Assembly: GCA_002704325.1 (NCBI GenBank)
Contig: PAFJ01000049.1
Span: 14,213-19,541, forward strand
Origin: Gammaproteobacteria bacterium
GTDB taxonomy: Bacteria > Pseudomonadota > Gammaproteobacteria > Pseudomonadales > Azotimanducaceae
Direction of reading: 5' to 3'
Length of the DNA stretch: 5,329 bases
Part shown: positions 1-5,329 of the stretch, in pieces
Numbering within the stretch: the first letter of the stretch is position 1
Layout: each line of letters starts with the position of its first letter
Translations under genes and position numbers: made by a program
The notes under the pieces: model-generated
Told to the model about the DNA's origin: nothing
Seen by the model: only the letters and a program-made list of their open reading frames with translations
The model's database searches: none

Positions 1-389
1 CCATTGTCCGCAAAGAACTGTTTAATTTTAGGCCAAGCAGTCGTTGGTGGCTCAGGGATCGCTAGCCATGCGCGCCCGCCAAGACGCTGAATACGTACTT
101 CATTGCGGTTGTCGTTGGCATACATAGCATCCGGCAGAGGGGGTCTTTGCGGGTAAAAAGATGGGTTTGTTTGCGGCGGGATCTCAGGTACCGGAAACGG
201 ATCAAGCCCTGGCTTTGACGGCAGGTCCGCCGGCACCCGCAAGTCGGCCACGGGTTTCGCCTGCAGATAGTCGTTCGGATCTTTTTCCTCGGGCTGGTTT
301 TTGCCAAACCAACCACAGCCCACCGCTAGAGCCGGCAGCAGAAAAATTATGATCGCCGCGCGGACGATCGAAAAACGATTCCAAATCAT
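1..389 (-). CDS. bamC: BamC, outer-membrane assembly lipoprotein (5' part; C-terminus beyond window)
   Basis: BamC (formerly NlpB) is a lipoprotein accessory subunit of the BAM complex, which inserts beta-barrel proteins into the outer membrane; its extended N-terminal part contacts BamD in E. coli. About 129 codons are visible and the rest is cut off by the left edge. Seen in the translation: a hydrophobic signal segment at about residues 8-23, then a lipobox ending AVGC with the lipidated Cys at 25 and Gly at +2, which fits outer-membrane sorting. Next comes a low-complexity, Pro-rich stretch (residues 30-90) containing NDYLQAKPVADLRVPADLP, which resembles the conserved N-terminal element of BamC proteins (compare YLEAAPLAELHAPAG in E. 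coli). A folded region begins near residue 95 (NEVRIQRLGGRAWLAI, then WPKIKQFF), resembling the first BamC helix-grip domain. The ATG overlaps the dapA stop as ATGA. Gene order dapA-bamC is standard in gammaproteobacteria, usually followed by purC. The -3 lipobox residue is Ala rather than Leu, which is tolerated. Confidence 0.86.
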   Translation of the reverse strand, partial: MIWNRFSIVRAAIIIFLLPALAVGCGWFGKNQPEEKDPNDYLQAKPVADLRVPADLPSKPGLDPFPVPEIPPQTNPSFYPQRPPLPDAMYANDNRNEVRIQRLGGRAWLAIPEPPTTAWPKIKQFFADN

Positions 390-1264
390 GCGTGTGCTCC
401 TGCAGCTGCAATGCGCGTTCGTACGGTGTCATGGTATTGGGTACTCAGCGGTATGAGCGGTAGGCGAATCCCCGCTTCAATCAGACCCAGATCACTCAAT
501 GCCCATTTGATTGGGGTCGGTGAGGACTCGACGAATAAAATCTCATGTACCGGCTGCAACCATTCATCCACTTCGGCCGCGCGCGCGCGATTACCCGCCA
601 AAAAACTATTGCAAAATTCGGCCATCAGCGCGGGCATGACATTTGCGGTCACCGATATGGTGCCCACCGCACCAAACTCTAACATTTGTAATGTTTGAGC
701 ATCTTCTCCCGAGAGCACAAAGAAATCCTCCGCAACATTATCCTTGATCTCCGGCACCCGCTGAACATCTCCGCACGCTTCTTTGACGCCCACAATGCCG
801 TCGAGTTCGGCCAACCGCACCACGGTTTCTGCGTGCATATCGCACCCCGTTCGCGGCGGCACGTTGTACAACACAATCGGCACTGTCGTAGCCGCCGCTA
901 TCGTTTTGTAATGCTGATACAAACCCTCTTGGGTGGGCCTGTTGTAATAGGGCGTCACCAACAAACAAGCATCAGCGCCGAGGCGCTGCGCCTCTTGAGT
1001 TTGGTGCAGCGCTTCGTCTGTCGCATTACTGCCAGTGCCTGCAATTACCGGAACGCGCCCAGCGACGACGTCTATGGTGCGCTTGATGACCTGCAAGTGT
1101 TCGTCAGTCGCCAAAGTAGCACTCTCACCGGTCGTACCCATCGGCACGATACCGTGCGTACCGCTTTCTATATGCCACTCGATCAACCGATCTAACGCGC
1201 CCCAATCCACGGACCCATCGAGTTGCATCGGCGTTACGAGCGCCACAATGCTGCCTGTCAACAT
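386..1264 (-). CDS. dapA: 4-hydroxy-tetrahydrodipicolinate synthase DapA
   Basis: DapA condenses pyruvate with L-aspartate-4-semialdehyde, the first committed step of the diaminopimelate/lysine pathway in the cytoplasm; the product feeds both lysine and peptidoglycan synthesis. The 292 residues form a complete class I aldolase TIM barrel with the same length as E. coli DapA. Visible hallmarks at E. coli numbering are GTTGES at 43-48 (Thr44, Thr45), TPYYNRP at 104-110 (Tyr107), YNVPPRTG at 133-140 (Tyr133, Arg138) and the Schiff-base Lys161 in GIVGVKEACG. For the lysine feedback site, Ser48, Ala49, His56, Asn80, Glu84 and Tyr106 are present, but position 53 is Thr instead of the E. coli His. 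The ATG start has AAGG 8 nt upstream (1273-1276), and MLTGSIVALVTP is the normal family N-terminus. The stop overlaps bamC by 4 nt. A 94-bp gap separates it from the metzincin gene upstream. Confidence 0.98.
   Translation of the reverse strand: MLTGSIVALVTPMQLDGSVDWGALDRLIEWHIESGTHGIVPMGTTGESATLATDEHLQVIKRTIDVVAGRVPVIAGTGSNATDEALHQTQEAQRLGADACLLVTPYYNRPTQEGLYQHYKTIAAATTVPIVLYNVPPRTGCDMHAETVVRLAELDGIVGVKEACGDVQRVPEIKDNVAEDFFVLSGEDAQTLQMLEFGAVGTISVTANVMPALMAEFCNSFLAGNRARAAEVDEWLQPVHEILFVESSPTPIKWALSDLGLIEAGIRLPLIPLSTQYHDTVRTRIAAAGAHA
397..401 (-). promoter_or_regulatory. Shine-Dalgarno for bamC inside the dapA 3' end
   Basis: The minus strand reads AGGAG, with 7 nt between it and the bamC ATG at 389-387. 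It lies within the last codons of dapA. Together with the ATGA stop/start overlap, this supports the chosen bamC start and suggests translational coupling with dapA. Confidence 0.7.
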
Positions 1265-1296
1265 GCCAAACGCCTTAGTTGTATTTGGATCGCGAG

Positions 1297-1325
1297 ATGG
1301 TACGCACGCTGCTCAATACCCACAA
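1297..1325 (-). promoter_or_regulatory. Weak sigma70-like promoter candidate for dapA
   Basis: On the minus strand, TTGTGG (1320-1325) is separated by 17 nt from TACCAT (1297-1302), which lies 32 nt upstream of the dapA ATG. Matches to consensus are 3 of 6 and 4 of 6, so this could be chance. It is listed because the 94-bp gap is the only sizeable intergenic space in front of dapA and would be the natural place for its promoter. Read-through from the upstream gene is equally possible. Confidence 0.2.
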
Positions 1326-1358
1326 GCTCGATCCACTAAACTCTGCAAAACAAAGCAG

Positions 1359-3875
1359 TTAGACATTCACTGAAAGCGCTCGATCCACAAGGAACTGCAA
1401 GTGACGTCGATGCGCCTTAGTCGCAGCATCGGCCCTTCGCTTTCCACCCAATTGTCGAGCTAATTTTTCTAGTTGCGCAAGCACAGCAGAGCGCGCCAAG
1501 TGAGGAACCTTGCTCGACTTATTACCTCGCCATATCGATACCAGACGCTTTAAGTACTCGACCTGAAGGTTTTGCCTGATGCTATTTACAGTGCCCCGCT
1601 TATCCGCCTCGAAAATAGCGCCGGTCAGATCGTTAAGCATCTGCGTTAGTTCATAGTCGTTACCGTACAAGCGCGAATCGCTGACCCGCTGCAAAGTGCG
1701 AGGATGTAGAAGGTGGTCCAGAATGCGCTTTTGCACGGATAACATCATTGCATGCAGCTTCGGATCCTCCGTTTCAGCGGAAAAATCGAAGCCCCGCCGC
1801 TGCCGCTGAAGATGTTGATACACAGATTCCGAACCGCCCAAAGCATCCGGCGCGAAAATATACTTAGCCAGCACCTGCATAGCGCGCTGCTGCTGACGTG
1901 CGGCCACCGGTTGATAGGGTGGCGCTGCGGCAGCGCCTGGGGCGGCACGATTAATGTGTACCCCACCGACATAACGGGAGACCACTCCACCGGACCGAGA
2001 CAATTGGTTCATCAGCACCGCAAAGCTGTTGTAAAGCGCTTGGTAGGTTTCGCCCTGATATTCAGCCAGCAAGTCAGCTTGGATATCGCGCACAAGCTGC
2101 AGCCGCTGCTCAGCATAGCCCACCGCGTCGCCACTATGGTCGTAGATATTGATATGGGGATCGATACCGCGACCCGGACGACGCATGTCATCCGCGTCAT
2201 TGCCATATGCCAATTCTGGTTCGGTAGATCGCGCAAGCAACGCCTGCAGACGCGCTTTTTCCGCGGCAGCGTCAACCAGACTTGGCGCATACCCAAACTC
2301 GATCGCCCACAGGTCGTAAAGGCCCGGACGATTTTGATAGAACGGTGTTTGCGTTTTACCGGGCGGCGCAACATTCACCGCCTCATAATCCATCACCGAG
2401 CCAGACAGCCCCTTAGCTGCGACCGCAGCCGCGTCAAATACATCTGGCTGGAGCTGGCTGGCGCGCATATTGTGGGTCAAACCAAGCGTATGGCCGATTT
2501 CATGCAGAATGAGCATATACATGCTGTCTTCGATCAACTGCGCTCGCTGCGCTTCGCCTAAACCCCCAGCGGCCAAAGCTTGCGCCGCAAACATCTGGTC
2601 CATCTGCATTTGCGCACCCAGCTCGCAATGTCTAAACGGGCTGTTCACATCCAGCCCACCGGGTTGCAACACGTCTCTGATACGCAAACGGTTCGTCAAA
2701 AAACTGAACTCCAGCATAATGTCCGCACCGATGATCTGGCCGGTCCGCGGATTACTAAAAGATGGCCCATAACCGCCAAAGGGCGGGTTAGGTGAGGACG
2801 TCCAGCGCAGAACATTGTAGCGAATGTCACCGGCATCCCAGCCCGCGTCATCGGGCTGCTGCTTCACGACAATCGCGTTGGAAAATCCAGCCTCCTCAAA
2901 AGCTAGATTCCAGGACAGCGCCGCTGCTTTAATTACGTCGCGATACTCATACGGCGTGGTGTTTTCAATCCACCAAGTGATCGGTTCTACAGGATCAGAA
3001 ATAGCCGCTTCAGGGTTCTTTTTTACCAAATGCCAACGCGTAATCATGTCGCGATAGGGCGCGACGTCACGACTCGTTAAATCCGTGACGCGATCGGTAA
3101 AGTAACCAATCCGGTAATCTGCGGCGCGAGGTACAAAGTCATTATCAGGCATCGCCACCAAGGTATGCTGAACCCGGACGCTAATAGCCCGGCTGTCTGT
3201 GACGTCTTCATCACCCTGTACTACCGGCGCCGGGTTTTCATAGACCATCTCTGTGAGCAGCGACGTATTTTCCGGATAATTATTGATCGCGACTACTTTA
3301 GATCGCGCGTCACTGAGCTTGCCTAAGGAGAACCGCTCTCCGGGTTTAACTTTTGGATTGGCAGAGGGTTTGATCTGCGAAAGTTTTTCTTTCAGCAATA
3401 CAGGATTCAGCGCGACCAGCAGTTCGCCGTTTTCCTTGTCTTCAGCCACGATCTTTTCAACTGCTAACACTGCTGGCGGAATATTTGCTTGGCCCGAGCG
3501 GCTCAATGGACTGGCCGGATCGAAATAGAAACCGGTATTTGTTTCTACAAACTCAATCCGATCAAAATGCCGGCGCAATACCAGCACTTTGTTATCTCGA
3601 TACTGGCCGCGGAAATGTCCACCCTGCACAACGCCATCCTGAGCGACTACAGTGTAAATAAACTCATGGTCTAACTGCTCTTGGCGGATCAGCATGTGCA
3701 CACTGCCATCCGCGCGCTTACGAAAGAGGGTAAAAAATCCGTCAATGCGCTCGCTTGCCGCAGTGATCGCCGCAATACTTTTTGCCTCAGTTGGCGGCAC
3801 TTCCTCATCCGCACACGCGGCCAAAAAGAGCGCCGCGAAAGCGGTAACGAGCGAAAATATTTGCCGTCTAATCAC
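1359..3875 (-). CDS. Zinc-dependent metzincin lipoprotein (DUF5118/DUF5117/DUF4953-type)
   Basis: This is a predicted lipid-anchored zinc protease of 838 residues; its substrate is unknown. The N-terminus is a lipoprotein signal: Arg3-Arg4, a hydrophobic core at 6-19, and lipobox LAAC with Cys21 followed by Ala-Asp, suggesting outer-membrane sorting. Residues of about 40-290 fit the DUF5118 and DUF5117 regions that precede the protease domain in this family. The catalytic core holds the extended zinc motif HEIGHTLGLTH at 458-468 (ligands His458, His462, His468; catalytic Glu459; DNA 2472-2504) and a Met-turn SVMDY with Met495. Family-typical blocks follow: PGLYDLWAIEFGY (517-529) and NDADDMRRPGRGIDP (559-573). 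A helical, basic tail ends the protein. The domain assignment is from memory of the family, not a search. The start is GTG: an in-frame TGA lies just upstream, later starts would delete the signal peptide, and AGGA (3879-3882) sits 3 nt before it. It follows the AI-2E gene by 5 nt, implying one operon. No active-site residue is missing. Confidence 0.9.
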   Translation of the reverse strand: MIRRQIFSLVTAFAALFLAACADEEVPPTEAKSIAAITAASERIDGFFTLFRKRADGSVHMLIRQEQLDHEFIYTVVAQDGVVQGGHFRGQYRDNKVLVLRRHFDRIEFVETNTGFYFDPASPLSRSGQANIPPAVLAVEKIVAEDKENGELLVALNPVLLKEKLSQIKPSANPKVKPGERFSLGKLSDARSKVVAINNYPENTSLLTEMVYENPAPVVQGDEDVTDSRAISVRVQHTLVAMPDNDFVPRAADYRIGYFTDRVTDLTSRDVAPYRDMITRWHLVKKNPEAAISDPVEPITWWIENTTPYEYRDVIKAAALSWNLAFEEAGFSNAIVVKQQPDDAGWDAGDIRYNVLRWTSSPNPPFGGYGPSFSNPRTGQIIGADIMLEFSFLTNRLRIRDVLQPGGLDVNSPFRHCELGAQMQMDQMFAAQALAAGGLGEAQRAQLIEDSMYMLILHEIGHTLGLTHNMRASQLQPDVFDAAAVAAKGLSGSVMDYEAVNVAPPGKTQTPFYQNRPGLYDLWAIEFGYAPSLVDAAAEKARLQALLARSTEPELAYGNDADDMRRPGRGIDPHINIYDHSGDAVGYAEQRLQLVRDIQADLLAEYQGETYQALYNSFAVLMNQLSRSGGVVSRYVGGVHINRAAPGAAAAPPYQPVAARQQQRAMQVLAKYIFAPDALGGSESVYQHLQRQRRGFDFSAETEDPKLHAMMLSVQKRILDHLLHPRTLQRVSDSRLYGNDYELTQMLNDLTGAIFEADKRGTVNSIRQNLQVEYLKRLVSIWRGNKSSKVPHLARSAVLAQLEKLARQLGGKRRADAATKAHRRHLQFLVDRALSVNV

Positions 3876-3883
3876 GCTTCCTA
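3876..3883 (-). promoter_or_regulatory. Shine-Dalgarno of the metzincin gene merged with the upstream stop codon
   Basis: The minus strand reads TAGGAAGC directly before the GTG start. The TAG is the stop of the AI-2E family gene, and the AGGA core overlaps it. The spacing to GTG is short. The arrangement decides the GTG start and indicates that terminating ribosomes could re-initiate on the metzincin gene. Confidence 0.55.
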
Positions 3884-4966
3884 CTCATCTAACTGCTGAG
3901 TCGAAGTCACCGCTAAGGAACCCGGCCAAGCATTAAAAATTGCTTTTATAAGTGTCGCTAAGGGTATTGCAAAGAAAACGCCCAAAATTCCCCAAATCGA
4001 CCCGAACGCCAATATCGCAACAATGATTGCTACTGGGTGCAGATCGTTAGCTTCTGAAAACAACAACGGCACTAGGACATTGCCATCTAAGAACTGCAAG
4101 ATGCCGTAAACCACCATCACAATGGCCAAATCTGCCGAGAAACCAAATTGCAGTACCGCAACAGCGAACACCGGCAGGGTGACAACGGCCGCCCCGACGA
4201 AGGGGATGAGCACCGAAAAGCCGACCACAACACTGAGTAATGCTGCGTAATTCAAACCTAAGATCAAAAAGGCAACGAAAGTGACAAAGCCGACGATCAA
4301 AATTTCTAGCGCCTTACCGCGCACGTAGTTGCCAAGCTGGGTGTTCATTTCTACCGCTACGGCATTGATCATCGGCCGCTGGGACGGCAGAACACCACGA
4401 ACTGCAAGTATTAGCCGATCTTTATCTTTCAGCAAAAAAAATACCGTAATCGGCACCAGCACCAGATACAGCACTAATCCAAGCAGCGAAAATACCTGAG
4501 TAAATGCGGTTTCGATCACCACCCCGCCCACATTAGCCGCTTCTCGACTGACCTGCTCCAGCAGCGCTGAAATTTGCTCAGATGTTACGTATTCCGGAAA
4601 CCGCTGTGCCAAGTTGCTCACGCCTTCCTGCAGACGCTGAGCAAGGCTTGGCAGCACCTGCACTAGGCTTTGTAATTGACGCCACAACAACGGTGCAACT
4701 AAAAGAAACAACGCCAATACTGCCCCCACAAAGAGCAAAAACGCCATATATACGGCGGCCAATCTCGGTACCCGCCAGCCTTCTAGACCACTGACAATGC
4801 CCTGCAGCAAAAACGCGATCACTAACCCCATTAACACCGGCGCCAGTGCCGCGCCGAAAACCATCAACACCAGCGTTGCGCCTATAAGCGCAGCAACTAA
4901 GTAAATCGCATCGGGTTGTGAAAAGTAGCGGTTCGCCCACTGATTAATGATGTCGAAAAATTTCAT
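3881..4966 (-). CDS. AI-2E family transporter (PerM/TqsA-like membrane protein)
   Basis: This is an integral inner-membrane protein of 361 residues, the usual length for the AI-2E exporter/PerM family. Members have been linked to autoinducer-2 export (TqsA) or Na+/H+ antiport in some bacteria, but most have no known substrate, and none can be assigned here. Hydrophobic segments are visible at about 20-40, 42-60, 68-92, 156-180, 218-238, 240-272, 278-300 and 308-340. An amphipathic soluble region of about 95-150 follows the third segment, as is typical. Family motifs include YVRGK (214-218), LGLNYAALL (236-244), IPFVGA (254-259), LDGNVLVPLLF (293-303) and DLHPVAIIVAILAFGSIWG (308-326). The ATG start is 11 nt after the tusA stop. 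Its only good Shine-Dalgarno-like run, AAGGA at 4982-4986, is about 15 nt away inside tusA, so translation probably depends on coupling. The pairing with a TusA-like gene is, as I recall, also seen in Pseudomonas. Confidence 0.93.
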   Translation of the reverse strand: MKFFDIINQWANRYFSQPDAIYLVAALIGATLVLMVFGAALAPVLMGLVIAFLLQGIVSGLEGWRVPRLAAVYMAFLLFVGAVLALFLLVAPLLWRQLQSLVQVLPSLAQRLQEGVSNLAQRFPEYVTSEQISALLEQVSREAANVGGVVIETAFTQVFSLLGLVLYLVLVPITVFFLLKDKDRLILAVRGVLPSQRPMINAVAVEMNTQLGNYVRGKALEILIVGFVTFVAFLILGLNYAALLSVVVGFSVLIPFVGAAVVTLPVFAVAVLQFGFSADLAIVMVVYGILQFLDGNVLVPLLFSEANDLHPVAIIVAILAFGSIWGILGVFFAIPLATLIKAIFNAWPGSLAVTSTQQLDE

Positions 4967-4977
4967 GCTCGCGCAGC

Positions 4978-5205
4978 TCAGTCCTTCTTTTGCAGAAGAT
5001 AGGTATAGCGGCCATTGGCCTCCGCCGATTCAAGAAGTAAGTGCCCACTTTGTCGGGCAAAGACCTCAAAATCTTTGACCGAGCTCGGGTCTGTGGCGAC
5101 TACGCGGAGTCGCTGCTGCGCTTGCATGTCATTCAGTGCTTTTTTTGCTTTCAACAATGGCATCGGACAATTCAGCCCTGTTACGTCCAGTTCCACTACT
5201 TCCAT
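4978..5205 (-). CDS. TusA-family sulfur carrier / sulfurtransferase
   Basis: This is a small cytoplasmic persulfide carrier of 75 residues. TusA-family proteins receive sulfur on one Cys, usually from a cysteine desulfurase, and pass it on for tRNA thiolation, molybdenum-cofactor maturation or sulfur oxidation. The diagnostic motif CPMPLLKAKKAL is at 13-24, with the reactive Cys13. Family positions also seen are DVTGLNCP (7-14), the central ATDPSS followed by DF (37-46), and SGH at 53-55. There is only one Cys. The length is close to E. coli TusA (81). The gene order here, tusA-like then AI-2E transporter upstream of dapA-bamC, resembles the Pseudomonas neighbourhood of PA1006, a TusA-like protein linked to molybdenum-enzyme function, so it may be a PA1006-type carrier rather than the true tRNA-thiolating TusA. 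That choice is inference. The ATG has AGG (5210-5212) 4 nt upstream. It appears to be the first gene of the tusA/AI-2E/metzincin operon. Confidence 0.95.
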   Translation of the reverse strand: MEVVELDVTGLNCPMPLLKAKKALNDMQAQQRLRVVATDPSSVKDFEVFARQSGHLLLESAEANGRYTYLLQKKD

Positions 5206-5329
5206 ATTACCTGCTCTTGTTACCTCTTATTACAGCCGGACCCAGCTCTGTTGACATAATTGACGGCAACCTTATTCCATGCCGAGCAATGTACCACAGC
5301 CCCGGCCGTGCCTAGGCGTAAATGCGGCC
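5206..5329. other. Region upstream of tusA, running to the window edge
   Basis: This 124-bp stretch should hold the tusA promoter, but I find no convincing sigma70 promoter on the minus strand. On the plus strand there is a perfect TTGACA at 5251-5256 without a good -10 at 16-18 nt. A direct repeat TTGAC-N4-TTGAC occupies 5251-5264, inside a 21-bp imperfect dyad (5250-5270). Short open frames reach the right edge on both strands, but none is recognisable as a protein. Confidence 0.4.

Noticed and set aside
62..316. An 84-codon minus-strand frame overlapping bamC
   Set aside because: It is an Arg- and Cys-rich out-of-frame shadow of bamC with no recognisable features.
202..432. A 76-codon minus-strand frame across the dapA/bamC junction
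   Set aside because: It overlaps the end of dapA and the start of bamC in a third frame. bamC has a lipobox, family motifs and a good Shine-Dalgarno, and this frame has none.
695..1195. A 166-codon open frame on the plus strand, antisense to dapA
   Set aside because: dapA is certain here, and the antisense translation resembles no protein. It is explained by the codon bias of the real gene.
1338..1360. Possible terminator hairpin after the metzincin stop (CTGC/GCAG stem)
   Set aside because: The stem is only 4 bp with an 8-nt loop and no T-tract follows, so it does not qualify as an intrinsic terminator.
1920..1950. GC-rich, repetitive-looking stretch inside the metzincin gene
   Set aside because: It encodes an Ala/Pro-rich linker (about residues 644-653) in frame. 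It is coding low complexity, not a repeat element.
1752..2561. A 269-codon open frame on the plus strand, antisense to the metzincin gene
   Set aside because: It lies wholly inside a clear gene that carries catalytic motifs. Its translation shows no recognisable domain and is rich in Arg, His and Cys as expected of a shadow frame, and it has no supporting context.

Overview
This window looks like the chromosome of a gammaproteobacterium. The grounds are a 292-residue DapA that matches the Escherichia coli enzyme in length and residue numbering, followed by a BamC-type lipoprotein gene. The dapA-bamC pairing is typical of this class. Moderate base composition and a large lipoprotein metzincin gene would suit a marine or environmental lineage, but I cannot name a genus from this sequence.

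All supported genes lie on the minus strand and are read from high to low coordinates. From right to left the order is: a 124-bp non-coding or edge region (5206-5329); a TusA-family sulfur carrier (4978-5205); an AI-2E/PerM-family membrane protein (3881-4966); a large zinc metzincin lipoprotein (1359-3875); a 94-bp gap; dapA (386-1264); and the first 129 codons of bamC (1-389), which runs off the left edge. No gene-free stretch exceeds 300 bases. I see no tRNA, rRNA, CRISPR, insertion sequence or attachment site.

The layout suggests two transcription units, or one long unit. The first three genes are tightly packed, with gaps of 11 and 5 nt, so they are probably co-transcribed and translationally coupled. 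dapA and bamC overlap by 4 nt (ATGA), and a good Shine-Dalgarno for bamC lies inside the end of dapA. The 94-bp gap before dapA has no convincing terminator and only a weak promoter candidate.

Functionally the window mixes sulfur transfer (TusA), a membrane exporter or permease-like protein, a predicted lipid-anchored protease of unknown substrate, lysine/diaminopimelate synthesis for peptidoglycan (DapA), and outer-membrane protein assembly (BamC). The genes near dapA and bamC fit a general envelope-biogenesis theme. I find no evidence for a new defence, mobile or signalling system. The least characterised element is the metzincin and its position between conserved housekeeping genes.
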